64,000 bases of DNA from assembly GCF_007990755.1 (NCBI RefSeq), contig NZ_BJXA01000023.1, forward strand, positions 1 through 64,000, written 5' to 3'. Shown piece by piece: positions 10,089-18,061 of this stretch (position 1 is its first letter; every line of letters starts with the position of its first letter). The stretch is from Nocardia ninae NBRC 108245. Its GTDB lineage: Bacteria > Actinomycetota > Actinomycetes > Mycobacteriales > Mycobacteriaceae. The notes below the pieces were generated by a model, which was not told the DNA's origin, did no database searches, and saw nothing but the letters and a program-made list of their open reading frames with translations. The translations under genes were made by a program, and so were the position numbers.

Positions 10089-10296
10089 GCCACAACACTA
10101 GTGGGCGCGGCCGCCGCCATCTCACACGGAACATGACACGGCAATAGGACACACCCCACAGTGAACTTTCGGCGAACCGTGCGCGTAATCCCTACGTAAC
10201 CCGCGTCAGAGCAGTATCTTCGGCCTAGATGCCCGCCTGTGTTTGCGGCGCGCGTCGATTGTCGGATGCTCTTCAGAATCTTCGAAAGGAAGTACC

Positions 10297-10866
10297 GTGG
10301 GCGACACACTGCGCGTAGGCGAAGAACTCGGACTGGGGCAGTCCCTGCAGGGTGGTGCTTACACCCTTACGTTGCAGGACGACGGCAACCTCGTGCTGGC
10401 CGAGCCGGGCGGAAATGTGGTGTGGTCCACCCTGACTCACAACCAGGGTGTCGAGCGCGCGACCCTGCAGGACGACGGCAACTTCGTGCTGTACAAGGGC
10501 GAGGGTTCGGCCTGGTCCACCGAGACCAATGGCAAGGACGCGGACCGGCTGGTCGTGCAGGCCGACCGCAATGTGGTGCTGTACGGCAAGGACGGCAGCG
10601 CGCTGTGGGCCTCCGACACCAAGACCGACAACCCGTTGCAGGCGCCCGAGCCGGAGCCGGTCGCCGAGGCCCCTGCCGCCGAAGAGGTTCCGCCGCCGCC
10701 CGCGGCCCCCGCCGCGCAGACCTACACGGTCGAGCCGGGTGACACCCTGTGGGCGATCGCCGAGCGCTTCTACGGTGACGGCAACCGTTACCAGGAGATC
10801 GCGAACGCCAGCGGCATCGACAACCCGGACGCGATCAACCCGGGCCAGGTGCTGACCATCCCGTAA
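10297..10866 (+). CDS. bulb-type lectin - LysM fusion protein
   Basis: A 189-residue protein from GTG 10297, preceded by GAAAGGA. Residues 1 to about 110 are a mannose-binding bulb-lectin (B-lectin) domain with three copies of the QxDxNxV motif: LQDDGNLVL, LQDDGNFVLY and VQADRNVVLY. A Pro/Ala/Glu linker leads to a C-terminal LysM domain (YTVEPGDTLWAIAERFYG ... NPGQVLTIP) that binds peptidoglycan-type GlcNAc polymers. No signal peptide is seen, so export, if it occurs, is by another route. A possible role is bridging mannose-containing glycans and the wall, which is inference from the domains. A strong terminator follows. Confidence 0.88.
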   Translation: MGDTLRVGEELGLGQSLQGGAYTLTLQDDGNLVLAEPGGNVVWSTLTHNQGVERATLQDDGNFVLYKGEGSAWSTETNGKDADRLVVQADRNVVLYGKDGSALWASDTKTDNPLQAPEPEPVAEAPAAEEVPPPPAAPAAQTYTVEPGDTLWAIAERFYGDGNRYQEIANASGIDNPDAINPGQVLTIP

Positions 10867-10884
10867 CTCGTTGCGGCGCAAGAC

Positions 10885-10921
10885 AAAAGTGGGACCCCGA
10901 GCGATCGGGGTCCCACTTTTT
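10885..10921. terminator. bidirectional terminator
   Basis: A 16-bp perfect stem (AAAAGTGGGACCCCGA), GCGA loop and T-run on the plus side, A-run complement on the minus side. It separates the convergent lectin-LysM and rpsR2 genes. Confidence 0.9.
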
Positions 10922-10936
10922 CGTGCGGCGGTGTGC

Positions 10937-11191
10937 CTACCGACTGGTGAAGGGCAGCAACGCCATTTCGCGGGCGTTCTTCACCGCGACGGCGACCTGC
11001 CGCTGCTGCTGTGGGGTGAGCCCGGTGACCCGGCGGCTGCGAATCTTGCCGCGGTCGGAGATGAACGTCCGCAGCAGGTTGACGTCCTTGTAGTCGACCT
11101 TCTCGATGCCTGCGGCAATGAGCGGGTTCTTCTTCGGACGGCGGGCCTGTTCGGCGCGAACCTTCTTCGACGGTGCTCGCTTGACTGCCAT
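10937..11191 (-). CDS. rpsR: ribosomal protein S18, zinc-independent paralogue
   Basis: 84 residues, with typical S18 sequence [20 protein letters not shown] and [19 protein letters not shown]. It contains no cysteine, so it is the C- type that replaces zinc-binding S18 during zinc limitation. It is last in the minus-strand run rpmB-rpmG-rpsN-rpsR, whose only obvious control region is the Zur-like site at 12009. Confidence 0.93.
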   Translation of the reverse strand: MAVKRAPSKKVRAEQARRPKKNPLIAAGIEKVDYKDVNLLRTFISDRGKIRSRRVTGLTPQQQRQVAVAVKNAREMALLPFTSR

Positions 11192-11223
11192 ATACGGATC
11201 CTTCGTACGAGAACGGTGGTTGT

Positions 11224-11529
11224 CTACCAGCTCGATTTGCGCACACCGGGCAACTCGCCCCGGTGGGCCATCTCGCGCACACGCACACGGGACAATCCGA
11301 ACTTCCGGAGGTGACCGCGCGGTCGTCCGTCAGCGGCGTCCCGATTGCGCAATCGTACCGGACTGGCGTCCCGCGGCTGTCGTTGCAGCTCAGCGAGGGC
11401 TTCGGCCCGGTCGGCGTCGGACGTGGCCGGCTTGCGGATGAGCTCCTTCAGCTCGGCCCGGCGCTCGGCGTAGCGCGCGACGACGACGGCCCGCTGCTCG
11501 TTGCGGGCGATCTTCGACTTCTTCGCCAT
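11224..11529 (-). CDS. rpsN: ribosomal protein S14, zinc-independent long form
   Basis: 101 residues, the long S14 form without the CxxC pairs of the short zinc form. Conserved C-terminal [20 protein letters not shown] and KSSW are present. It lies between rpmG and rpsR (32 nt before rpsR) and is part of the zinc-starvation ribosomal set. It replaces the zinc form in the 30S head. Confidence 0.94.
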   Translation of the reverse strand: MAKKSKIARNEQRAVVVARYAERRAELKELIRKPATSDADRAEALAELQRQPRDASPVRLRNRDAADGRPRGHLRKFGLSRVRVREMAHRGELPGVRKSSW

Positions 11530-11568
11530 CTCAGCGCTCCTCCGGAAAGACGTTGTGCGGCATTCTGT

Positions 11569-11739
11569 TCACCGCTCCTCGCGGAAATCGACGTGCTTGC
11601 GCACGACGGGGTCGTACTTGCGCAGCACCATCCGGTCCGGATCGTTGCGGCGGTTCTTCCTGGTCACATACGTGTAGCCGGTGCCCGCGGTGGACTTCAG
11701 CTTGACGATCGGCCTGAGTTCGGTCGATTTGGACGCCAT
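11569..11739 (-). CDS. rpmG: ribosomal protein L33, zinc-independent paralogue
   Basis: 56 residues beginning [20 protein letters not shown] and ending in KHVDFREER. It has the L33 pattern [14 protein letters not shown] but lacks all cysteines of the zinc-binding form. ATG at 11739 follows GAGGAGAAACCG on the minus strand. It lies between rpmB (13 nt) and rpsN (39 nt). Confidence 0.93.
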   Translation of the reverse strand: MASKSTELRPIVKLKSTAGTGYTYVTRKNRRNDPDRMVLRKYDPVVRKHVDFREER

Positions 11740-11752
11740 CGGTTTCTCCTCG

Positions 11753-11989
11753 TCAGATCTTGTCGCCGCGGGCCCGGATCCTGGCCACCACGGCCTCGAT
11801 CCCGTCCCGGTCGATGGTCTTGATGCCCTTGGCCGAGACGGTCAGCGTGACGCGCCTGCCCTCGCTGGGCAGGAAGTAGGTCTTGCGCTGGATGTTGGGG
11901 TTCCAGCGGCGGTTGGTCCGCCTGTGTGAGTGCGAGACGGACTTGCCGAACCCGGGCTTACGCCCGGTGACCTGGCAGTGGGCCGACAT
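11753..11989 (-). CDS. rpmB: ribosomal protein L28, zinc-independent paralogue
   Basis: 78 residues. It begins [20 protein letters not shown] and has the L28 core [18 protein letters not shown]. It keeps one cysteine but not the paired CxxC of the zinc form. It is first in the minus-strand C- operon; its ATG at 11989 is 19 nt from the Zur-like box. A longer in-frame extension upstream has no ribosomal similarity and is discarded. Confidence 0.94.
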   Translation of the reverse strand: MSAHCQVTGRKPGFGKSVSHSHRRTNRRWNPNIQRKTYFLPSEGRRVTLTVSAKGIKTIDRDGIEAVVARIRARGDKI

Positions 11990-12008
11990 ACGGGCTCCCT
12001 CCGGTAGA

Positions 12009-12023
12009 TGACAATCATTTTCG
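12009..12023. promoter_or_regulatory. Zur-box-like site upstream of rpmB
   Basis: TGACAATCATTTTCG is close to the actinobacterial Zur palindrome TGAAAATCATTTTCA. It lies 20 nt upstream of the rpmB start. Zinc-dependent repression of this operon is known in mycobacteria; here it is inferred from the site and gene content. Confidence 0.75.
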
Positions 12024-12063
12024 ACAACGATTGATCGACAATGTACCGTTGCCCTGACGCAAA

Positions 12064-12078
12064 TGAAAATCGTTATCG
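12064..12078. promoter_or_regulatory. Zur-box-like site upstream of the Mrf GTPase gene
   Basis: TGAAAATCGTTATCG differs by only a few bases from the Zur consensus. It lies about 15 nt before the GTG at 12094. With the site at 12009 it gives one operator per divergent operon. Confidence 0.75.
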
Positions 12079-12093
12079 AAAGGGGTGCTGTCC

Positions 12094-13407
12094 GTGGTCC
12101 CATCGGAGACCGACCGGCGAACACCGGTCGTGGTGCTCGCGGGATTCGCCGGGCCCGCCGCGGCGGGCGCCGAGTACGCGGCGACCGCGCTGTGCCAGGA
12201 AGCGCCCGGCACCGTGGTCGTCCATCACGACCTGAAACAACTGAACGAGGGCATCGTGCACCGCACGGTGCGCAGCGCGACCTACGAGACGTCCGACGTG
12301 CTCGAACTCGCGCACGGCTGTGTCTCCTGCACCCTGCGGATCGACCTGCTGCCGCTGCTGCGCACGCTGGCCGCGCGGGACTCGGTCGAGCGCATCGTGC
12401 TGGCGCTGGATCCGGCCTTCGAGGCCGAGGCGGTCTGTCACGCCATCGAACACGTTGTGGTGGAAGGCATTCTGGGCCGGGTCGACGGGCCGGCCGGACG
12501 GGACGTACGCATAGACGCGGTGCTGACGTTCCTGGACGCGAGCGCGTGGCTGGCCGACGCCACGGGCGAGGACACGCTCGCCGAGCGCGGCCTCGCCCGT
12601 GCCGACGACGAGCGGACGGTGGCGCAGCTGGCCGTCGGTCAGGTCGAATTCGCCGACGCGGTAGTCGCATTGGGGCCTGCGACGCCGGGCGCCGAGGTCG
12701 AGCGCGGCAAGCTCGGTGCGGTGCTGGCCAGGCTGGTCCCCGACGCGCCGGTGGCCTGGGTGGACGATCCGCAGACGATCACCGCGGCCCGGATCGAGGA
12801 GCTGCTGTCGCGCATTCCCGCGCACTCGCGCCGCGGCCGGGTATTCGACGCGCATGCTCCGCTGCTGCGCGGCCAGCCGCCGCTCACCAGCGATTACGGT
12901 GTGGCCCTGCTGGAATTCGCGGCAAGCAGGCCGTTCCACCCCGGCCGCCTGCACGAGGCGCTCGACGTGCTGTTCGACGGTGTGGTGACCGCTCGCGGCC
13001 GTATGTGGCTGGCCACCCAGCCCGACGAGGTGGCCTGGCTGGAGTCCGCGGGCGGCGGCCTGCGCGTCGGCAGCGCGGGCCGCTGGCTGGCGGCGATGTC
13101 GGAAGCCGAACTCGCGCAGGCGGATCCGGACCGGCGGGCGATGGCCGCGCTGCGCTGGGACGACCAATTCGGCGACCGGGACATCTCGCTGGTGATCCTG
13201 GTGCACGACGCCGACCCCAACGAGATCCGCGAGGCGCTGCACTGGGCGCTGGTGGAGGACGACGAGCTGCGCCTGGTCGAACGCGCGCCCGAACGAGTCG
13301 CGCTGTGGGAGGACCCGTTCGGCGCCTGGCACGCCGATCCGTGCGAGAGCACCGAGTCGACGCTGCCCATCGAAGACGTGAAAAGCCCGAGAGGAGAGGC
13401 GAAATGA
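12094..13407 (+). CDS. mrf: Mrf-type COG0523 GTPase (ribosome hibernation factor-recruiting, Rv0106-like)
   Basis: A 437-residue CobW/COG0523-family protein. Conserved stretches include [41 protein letters not shown]-like [19 protein letters not shown] and SAGRWLAAM. In mycobacteria the homologue recruits the hibernation factor to C- ribosomes during zinc starvation; here it heads an operon with C- L31 and L32. The P-loop region reads [14 protein letters not shown] rather than GxxGxGKT, so nucleotide binding may be altered. GTG 12094 is preferred because AAAGGGG lies about eight bases upstream; GTG 12085 is an alternative. The stop overlaps the rpmE2 ATG (ATGA). Confidence 0.88.
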   Translation: MVPSETDRRTPVVVLAGFAGPAAAGAEYAATALCQEAPGTVVVHHDLKQLNEGIVHRTVRSATYETSDVLELAHGCVSCTLRIDLLPLLRTLAARDSVERIVLALDPAFEAEAVCHAIEHVVVEGILGRVDGPAGRDVRIDAVLTFLDASAWLADATGEDTLAERGLARADDERTVAQLAVGQVEFADAVVALGPATPGAEVERGKLGAVLARLVPDAPVAWVDDPQTITAARIEELLSRIPAHSRRGRVFDAHAPLLRGQPPLTSDYGVALLEFAASRPFHPGRLHEALDVLFDGVVTARGRMWLATQPDEVAWLESAGGGLRVGSAGRWLAAMSEAELAQADPDRRAMAALRWDDQFGDRDISLVILVHDADPNEIREALHWALVEDDELRLVERAPERVALWEDPFGAWHADPCESTESTLPIEDVKSPRGEAK

Positions 13408-13667
13408 AATCAGGAATCCATCCGGACTACCACCCGGTGGTGTTCGAGGACGCGGGCACCGGCAAGCAGTTCCTCACCCGGTCGACCGCGACCAGCACGC
13501 GCACCGTGCAGTGGTCGGACGGCAACACCTATCCGCTGCTGATGGTCGACGTGACCTCGGACTCGCACCCATTCTGGACCGGCGCGCACCGCGTGCTGGA
13601 CAGCCAGGGCCGGGTGGAGAAGTTCGAGCGCAAGTACGGCAAGCGCGCGCGACGCGGGGAGGGCTGA
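13404..13667 (+). CDS. rpmE2: ribosomal protein L31 type B (zinc-independent)
   Basis: 87 residues. Typical type-B L31: [32 protein letters not shown] and [11 protein letters not shown]. The CxxC zinc motif of type A is absent. ATG overlaps the stop of the Mrf gene and rpmF follows after one base, so the three genes are tightly coupled and would be induced together by zinc limitation. Confidence 0.95.
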   Translation: MKSGIHPDYHPVVFEDAGTGKQFLTRSTATSTRTVQWSDGNTYPLLMVDVTSDSHPFWTGAHRVLDSQGRVEKFERKYGKRARRGEG

Positions 13668-13668
13668 G

Positions 13669-13842
13669 ATGGCGGTTCCGAAGCGGAAGATGTCGCGGTC
13701 CAATACCCGCAGCAGGCGCGCGCAGTGGAAGGCGACGCCGCCGGATCTGGTGCCGGTGACCGTCGCCGGCGTGGTGCACAGGGTGCCGCGCCGACTGGTC
13801 GCGGCGGTGCGACGCGGGCTCATCGATCTAGACCGGATCTGA
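13669..13842 (+). CDS. rpmF: ribosomal protein L32, zinc-independent form
   Basis: 57 residues starting [20 protein letters not shown], the classic L32 N-terminus. There is no cysteine in the C-terminal half, where the zinc form has its CxxC pairs. It is last in the Zur-controlled plus-strand operon, one base after rpmE2. Confidence 0.93.
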   Translation: MAVPKRKMSRSNTRSRRAQWKATPPDLVPVTVAGVVHRVPRRLVAAVRRGLIDLDRI

Positions 13843-13852
13843 GGCCCGCTGC

Positions 13853-13900
13853 CGTGGTGGTCATCAAGCGCCAGAGATTCGGCTCCAGATGACCACCACG
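13853..13900 (+). terminator. hairpin after rpmF
   Basis: Perfect 13-bp arms (CGTGGTGGTCATC / GATGACCACCACG) with a 22-nt loop, starting 10 nt past the rpmF stop. No T-run. Confidence 0.55.
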
Positions 13901-13919
13901 CGCGAGGCTTTCGAGTGCC

Positions 13920-14014
13920 GTTCGCGGCCCGGCTCGTGTCTCAGTGGCCGATGCGCATGCGACGTAGTCGCGAGCAGCGGTCGCTGAGACGCGAGCCACA
14001 AAGGGGCCGCGAAC
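13920..14014. repeat. long inverted repeat in the convergent gap
   Basis: Outer arms 13920-13930 and 14004-14014 pair over 11 bp. Inner arms 13931-13944 and 13984-13997 pair over 14 bp with one G-T pair. A six-base bulge lies on the 3' side and the 39-nt loop contains further short palindromes. It sits between rpmF and the small minus-strand gene and may act as a transcription barrier. Confidence 0.6.
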
Positions 14015-14042
14015 ACGCCGCGCCGAAGGCGTGGCCGATAAT

Positions 14043-14267
14043 TCAGCCTTCCTTGTCGGCGAGGTCCGCGAGGGTCGCGGCGAGCCGGAAGTACTTGTTG
14101 TTGGCCAGGTCGGCGATCGTCTTGATCTTGAGCGCCTCCAGCAGCTGCTTGTCGTGCGCTTCGGTGAGACCGGCGAGGGCCGAGGGCGGAGCGGAGAGGA
14201 TTTCGTTCAGCGACTTGTTCTCGTACGCCTTGTCGAGAGCCTTGTCGAGCACCACGTTGACGGCCAT
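14043..14267 (-). CDS. small conserved protein, helix-hairpin-helix-like
   Basis: 74 residues, preceded by an AAGGAG ribosome site. The sequence is helical and charged: NVVLDKALDKAYENKSLNEI, then GLTEAHDKQLLEALKIKTIADLANNKYFRL. The second half resembles helix-hairpin-helix/DUF4332-type repeats (hydrophobic pattern LxxALxIKTIxDLA). No catalytic residues or signal peptide are seen. I do not know its function; the HhH resemblance suggests nucleic-acid or protein binding, as inference only. Confidence 0.75.
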   Translation of the reverse strand: MAVNVVLDKALDKAYENKSLNEILSAPPSALAGLTEAHDKQLLEALKIKTIADLANNKYFRLAATLADLADKEG

Positions 14268-14602
14268 GCGAACTCCTTCGAACGAACCTGGATGTGCGGC
14301 GCTCAGTGAACGCCATGTGCCAGCCGACGATAACTCGGACGGTGCTGTTGCGGGTGACGAACGCGCCGGGCCGGGGTCGAACGGCCGATCCGGCCGTCGC
14401 GCCGGGTTGATGGCCGACTTTCGTTAGGTACCCTGAACAAATGGCAATCCGACAGCTAACGGCCTGTTCGGAGCTACGTTGCAACCTCGTGCACGATCAG
14501 ATTGCGACCCGGTAGCTACCAGGCGAAATACGTACTGATGGTTGGTTTTTGGGCAGCGGAAAAGTCTCCCGGAAGTGATGCGGTCGTGTCCTGGCCCCGG
14601 TA

Positions 14603-14648
14603 CCCTCGTGCACGAGGGCGGGTTCTCCCGGTTTCCGAGAGAACCCGC
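14603..14648 (-). terminator. double hairpin downstream of the DUF1906 gene
   Basis: A palindrome CCCTCGTGCACGAGGG at 14603-14618 is followed by a 10-bp stem (14618-14627 with 14639-14648, GCGGGTTCTC). It lies 70 nt beyond the minus-strand DUF1906 stop. Confidence 0.5.
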
Positions 14649-14717
14649 TCATCGCCAACATTCCGGCCGCGGCACCGCCGCTCCGCCCCTGCGGAACAAC
14701 AGCCCGCACGAGCCGAC

Positions 14718-15734
14718 TCATCGCTTCGCCCGCGAATCCAGCTCATCACTACTGGATGTGTGCTGCGTACCCCCACCCTGCCCCGGCAAACCGGGCAGAT
14801 CGGGCAACATCGACTCCAATCGCGCCAACTGCTCACCCACCAAGTTCGCGGGCCCCTCGACCAACGACAGCGGCCACGGCCACCGCCGGCCGCACGATCG
14901 TTCCACCTGCTCGGTCAGATCGGCGGTGGTCGCCTCCAATTCGCTGATCTCGGTGCGCAATTCACCGACCTCGTCCTCCAGCTCGCTGATCCGGGCCAAC
15001 GCGGCCGCCACGCCGTCCACCAGCGTGCGATTACGGCCCTGCTCGTCGGTGCCCAGCTGCGGCCAGCCCGACAGGCCCGGCCCGCGCAACTGGATCTGGA
15101 TATCGCGCAGCACTGCTTCTTGCTCCGGCGTCACGTCCGCCTCCTCGGCAAAATCCCACTGACCGAAATCGGTTGTCTCGGCTACGTTCAGGTCGCAGAC
15201 CACGCCACCGACGACCGGCTGGCGCAATGTCTGATGAATATTGCGCCGTGTCTCCACATTGCCGCCAGACCAGGCATCGGTCTGCCAAGCCCAGGTGGCG
15301 CTGCCCGAATCCAGCGCGCGGCTCACCGACCAATACCCGCCGTAGATACCGACATTCGCGCGACCGAGCACGGTCGCGGCGCCGTCGAGATAGGCATTGA
15401 TCCGCTGCTGATCCTGCGGCGTCGCGTCGAAATCGGCGGAAAAGTAGATGGGGCGATCCTGCCTGCCACCGCAGCGCAGCACCTGCGCCAAGCCCGCCCG
15501 CGCATCGACGACCCCGGCACCGTAGCCGTCCAGCATCCTGGCCGCGGTGGTCTCCCAGTTCGACGCGATCGACACACCGTGTGCGCGTAGATCATCCGCC
15601 TCGGCCGGGGTCAGCAACTTGCCTGGCAGAGTGGGACCACCGTCGGACAGATACCGGACCACGAAGTCGAAACCCGCCGCGCGGATCGCCGCACCCCCCG
15701 GCCGACCCCCGGCGTAGTCGAGACCGAAACGCAT
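14718..15734 (-). CDS. DUF1906 glycoside-hydrolase-like protein with coiled coil
   Basis: 338 residues from ATG 15734. Residues 1 to about 200 form the Rv2525c-like glycoside-hydrolase-type TIM barrel: MRFGLDYAGGRP at the start, FDFVVRYLSDGG, IYFSADFDAT and ANVGIYGGYWSV. A heptad-rich coiled coil (about residues 230-285, ISELEDEVGELRTEISELE) and a Gly/Ser tail follow. There is no signal peptide, unlike Rv2525c, which is Tat-exported. The upstream ATG 15776 adds residues unlike the family, so the shorter start is preferred. Family members are thought to act on cell-wall glycans; the substrate here is unknown. Confidence 0.82.
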   Translation of the reverse strand: MRFGLDYAGGRPGGAAIRAAGFDFVVRYLSDGGPTLPGKLLTPAEADDLRAHGVSIASNWETTAARMLDGYGAGVVDARAGLAQVLRCGGRQDRPIYFSADFDATPQDQQRINAYLDGAATVLGRANVGIYGGYWSVSRALDSGSATWAWQTDAWSGGNVETRRNIHQTLRQPVVGGVVCDLNVAETTDFGQWDFAEEADVTPEQEAVLRDIQIQLRGPGLSGWPQLGTDEQGRNRTLVDGVAAALARISELEDEVGELRTEISELEATTADLTEQVERSCGRRWPWPLSLVEGPANLVGEQLARLESMLPDLPGLPGQGGGTQHTSSSDELDSRAKR

Positions 15735-15803
15735 ATCTCTCACTGTAAATCGGGTCGACAGGGAATTCGGCGGCATTGCCGAACCCTGGCCACCCGAATC
15801 AGC

Positions 15804-16562
15804 TCAGAACGCGGAACTCGGCGCGGGCGCCCGCACGGGAATCGACGTACGCCGGTCCGGCGCGATCAGGATCGCACTGATCGGGACGGCCAGCGACAGC
15901 ATGCCGACCACGAACGCGGGCACGAAGAAACCGAACAGATCCTCACCGGGCGGCGTCGCGCTGGTCGTCGCGAGATCGACCTCCAGCCCGAGCAGATCGG
16001 TGTAGTGCATGCCGGTGATCCCGGCCGCGAACACCACCGCCGCGCCGATCAGCAGCGACAACGGCCGCCTCGGCTGGGTGAACCACAGGGTGGCTGCCGA
16101 CACCGCGACCGCGATCGCCACCGCGCCGGCGAACAGCAGCGGAGCCAGCGTGGTCGAACCCTGAATGTGCATGGAGTCCAAGGCCAGGAAGTGCGTCAGG
16201 CCGAAACCACCGCCCATGATCGCCGCGGCGCCGATCAGGCGCGCGACGTTCAACGTCCGGCCCATGATGGCCAGCGCGGCCCACACCGCGAGCACCGAGA
16301 TCACCGCTCCCGCGGCGACACTCCACACGTCGTAGCGGACCAGGCTGCCCGGCACCGTGACACCGAGCATCGAGACGAACACCGGTAGCCAGACCCCGAC
16401 CCCGCCGATCGAGATCGCCGCGGACGCCTGCCACACCACCCGGAACTTCGAGGTCACCGAGCGGGTCGAATGCTGGATGCAGCTGAAGCCGACCAGCGCA
16501 CCGACCACGGAAACCGCAACGGACAGACCGATGATCCAGTAACCCATGCTGAAGTAGGTCAC
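15804..16562 (-). CDS. MHYT-domain integral membrane protein
   Basis: 252 residues with seven hydrophobic segments. MHYT proteins are proposed metal/gas sensors with three MHYT-type motifs on the outer side. Here only the last is canonical (GITGMHYT), the middle one reads LDSMHIQG, and the first is degenerate (GVWLPVFVSML where WLMHFxAML is usual). No output domain such as GGDEF is fused. GTG 16562 overlaps the TGA of a short leader ORF that follows cvnD, so it is probably transcribed with the conservon. Confidence 0.85.
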   Translation of the reverse strand: MTYFSMGYWIIGLSVAVSVVGALVGFSCIQHSTRSVTSKFRVVWQASAAISIGGVGVWLPVFVSMLGVTVPGSLVRYDVWSVAAGAVISVLAVWAALAIMGRTLNVARLIGAAAIMGGGFGLTHFLALDSMHIQGSTTLAPLLFAGAVAIAVAVSAATLWFTQPRRPLSLLIGAAVVFAAGITGMHYTDLLGLEVDLATTSATPPGEDLFGFFVPAFVVGMLSLAVPISAILIAPDRRTSIPVRAPAPSSAF

Positions 16563-16639
16563 GACTGCACCTCGCTGACGCTCGGCTCCGTCGTGCCCAA
16601 GGGCCTGTGCCTCTGGTTCGCTCGCTGACGCTCCCTCAC
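16559..16639 (-). CDS. possible leader ORF coupled to the MHYT gene
   Basis: A 26-codon ORF from GTG 16639, containing ERQRANQ and GTTEPS. Its TGA overlaps the GTG start of the MHYT gene. The GTG itself overlaps the stop of a six-codon ORF (VSEAES) that starts inside the cvnD stop. The peptide resembles the leader at 3925-4008 before perM. Translation is not proven. Confidence 0.4.
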   Translation of the reverse strand: MRERQRANQRHRPLGTTEPSVSEVQS

Positions 16640-16652
16640 GACTCCGCCTCGC

Positions 16653-17294
16653 TCACAGCACCGCCTGTTCCTGCTCCCGCTCCTGCGCGGCGAGGCGTTG
16701 GATGGCGTACTCGGTCACCGCAGCCAGCGACTGGCGCACCTCGTTGGCGTTGCGCGCGTCGATATCCACGATCGGCACACTCTCGCGCACCGCGAGCGCC
16801 TCGCGCAGTTCGGCGATCGGGAAGCGGGGTGCGTTCGGAAAACGGTTGACCGCGACCAGGAACGGCAGCTGACGCGCCTCGAAGAAGTCGACCGCCGCGA
16901 AGCTGTCCTCCAGCCTGCGGGTATCGATCAGCACCACGGCGCCGATCGCACCGCGGATCAGGTCGTCCCACATGAACCAGAAGCGCCGCTGGCCGGGCGT
17001 GCCGAACAGGTACAGCGCCAGGTTGCCCGGCAGGATGATCCGGCCGAAATCCATGGCCACCGTGGTGGTTTCCTTCTCCGGCGTATCGGCGAGGTCGTCG
17101 ATGCCGTCGGAGAACCGGGTCACCATGGCCTCGGTGCGCAACGGAACGATCTCGGACACCGCGCCGACAAATGTTGTCTTACCTACCCCGAAACCACCCG
17201 CCACCACGATCTTCGTGGACGCGGTCCGATTGTCCCCGTCGGCCTGGCCGGGGTTGGTGTCGGGCCCGATCTTCTTATAGGGCACGGAGTCCAC
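16653..17294 (-). CDS. cvnD: conservon GTP/ATP-binding protein CvnD
   Basis: 213 residues, a small Ras-like GTPase of the conservon type. P-loop GGFGVGKTTFVGAVSE is near residues 33-48; switch region ETTTVAMDFG and G3-like LFGTPGQRRFWFMWD follow, and the G4-like sequence is VAVNRFPN. Streptomyces CvnD proteins are proposed partners of CvnA-C in a membrane-proximal, G-protein-like signalling complex. GTG start, overlapping the cvnC 3' end by 20 nt. Last of the four core genes. Confidence 0.92.
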   Translation of the reverse strand: MDSVPYKKIGPDTNPGQADGDNRTASTKIVVAGGFGVGKTTFVGAVSEIVPLRTEAMVTRFSDGIDDLADTPEKETTTVAMDFGRIILPGNLALYLFGTPGQRRFWFMWDDLIRGAIGAVVLIDTRRLEDSFAAVDFFEARQLPFLVAVNRFPNAPRFPIAELREALAVRESVPIVDIDARNANEVRQSLAAVTEYAIQRLAAQEREQEQAVL

Positions 17295-17646
17295 GCAAAG
17301 TCCTCTCCATCAAAGAACGGCGCTCGTCGAAACTCGCCTCGTCAGTCAGTGTCGAATGCAGACGCACAATGCCGTCTACCACGAGGTCACCGATCATCAC
17401 CCGGATCATGCCGAGCGGACGATCCAAGTGAGCGGCGATCTCGGCGACGGAAAGCCGGTGTGTCCCGAGCCGAAGGATATCCGTGCGGACATCACCGGTG
17501 GGCCAGTCGAGATGCGCAGTGTAGGACAGGGTCTCGATGACCGCTTCCAGCGGCAGGTCGACCGCGGGCTCGGTTCGCCCGGAGGTCAGGGCATAGGGTC
17601 GGACGCGCGTGGTCGGTCGGGGTCCAGGTCCGTAGGGATTGGACAT
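17275..17646 (-). CDS. cvnC: conservon DUF742 protein CvnC
   Basis: 123 residues. DUF742 signatures are VRPYALTSGRTEP near the N-terminus and a winged-helix-like stretch LSVAEIAAHLDRPLGMIRVMIGDLV in the middle. CvnC is a small partner of the CvnB roadblock protein. It starts 7 nt after cvnB and overlaps cvnD. Confidence 0.93.
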   Translation of the reverse strand: MSNPYGPGPRPTTRVRPYALTSGRTEPAVDLPLEAVIETLSYTAHLDWPTGDVRTDILRLGTHRLSVAEIAAHLDRPLGMIRVMIGDLVVDGIVRLHSTLTDEASFDERRSLMERTLRGLRAL

Positions 17647-17653
17647 CTCCTGC

Positions 17654-18061
17654 TCAAACCGCGGTACGCGCGGTGGCGGTGACCACCGTGCCGACGCGGT
17701 CGACCAGCAGCGCCATCTCGTAGCCGATCCGCCCGATATCGTGCGACTTGTTGGCGAGCACGGCCAGGTGCGAGCCGTTGCCCACGCTCATCACCAGCAG
17801 GTAACCGCGCTGCATCTCGACGATCGACTGCATCACCTTGCCGCCGTCGAACAGCGACGCCGCGCCCATCGACAAGCTGGCCAGACCCGCGGTGACGGCC
17901 GCGAGCTGCTCGGCCCGGTCCGACGGCAGGTGTGGGCTGGTCGCCTGCAGCAGGCCATCGGCCGACACCAGCACCGCGTGGGACACGCCGGGTACGTCCC
18001 GGGTGAATCTGGCGACCAGCCAGTTCAGGTTCTCATCCGTGGTGCTGTTCGCGTTGGTCAT
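17654..18061 (-). CDS. cvnB: conservon roadblock/LC7 protein CvnB
   Basis: 135 residues, roadblock/LC7 fold. [28 protein letters not shown] is the typical N-terminal strand-helix pattern, and [20 protein letters not shown] follows. In related systems such proteins regulate the adjacent GTPase. ATG overlaps the cvnA stop (ATGA). Confidence 0.94.
   Translation of the reverse strand: MTNANSTTDENLNWLVARFTRDVPGVSHAVLVSADGLLQATSPHLPSDRAEQLAAVTAGLASLSMGAASLFDGGKVMQSIVEMQRGYLLVMSVGNGSHLAVLANKSHDIGRIGYEMALLVDRVGTVVTATARTAV

Noticed and set aside
12063-13403. long plus-strand frame running into rpmE2
   Set aside because: Only the last 87 codons are real (L31); the rest overlaps the Mrf gene in another frame and is Arg-rich.
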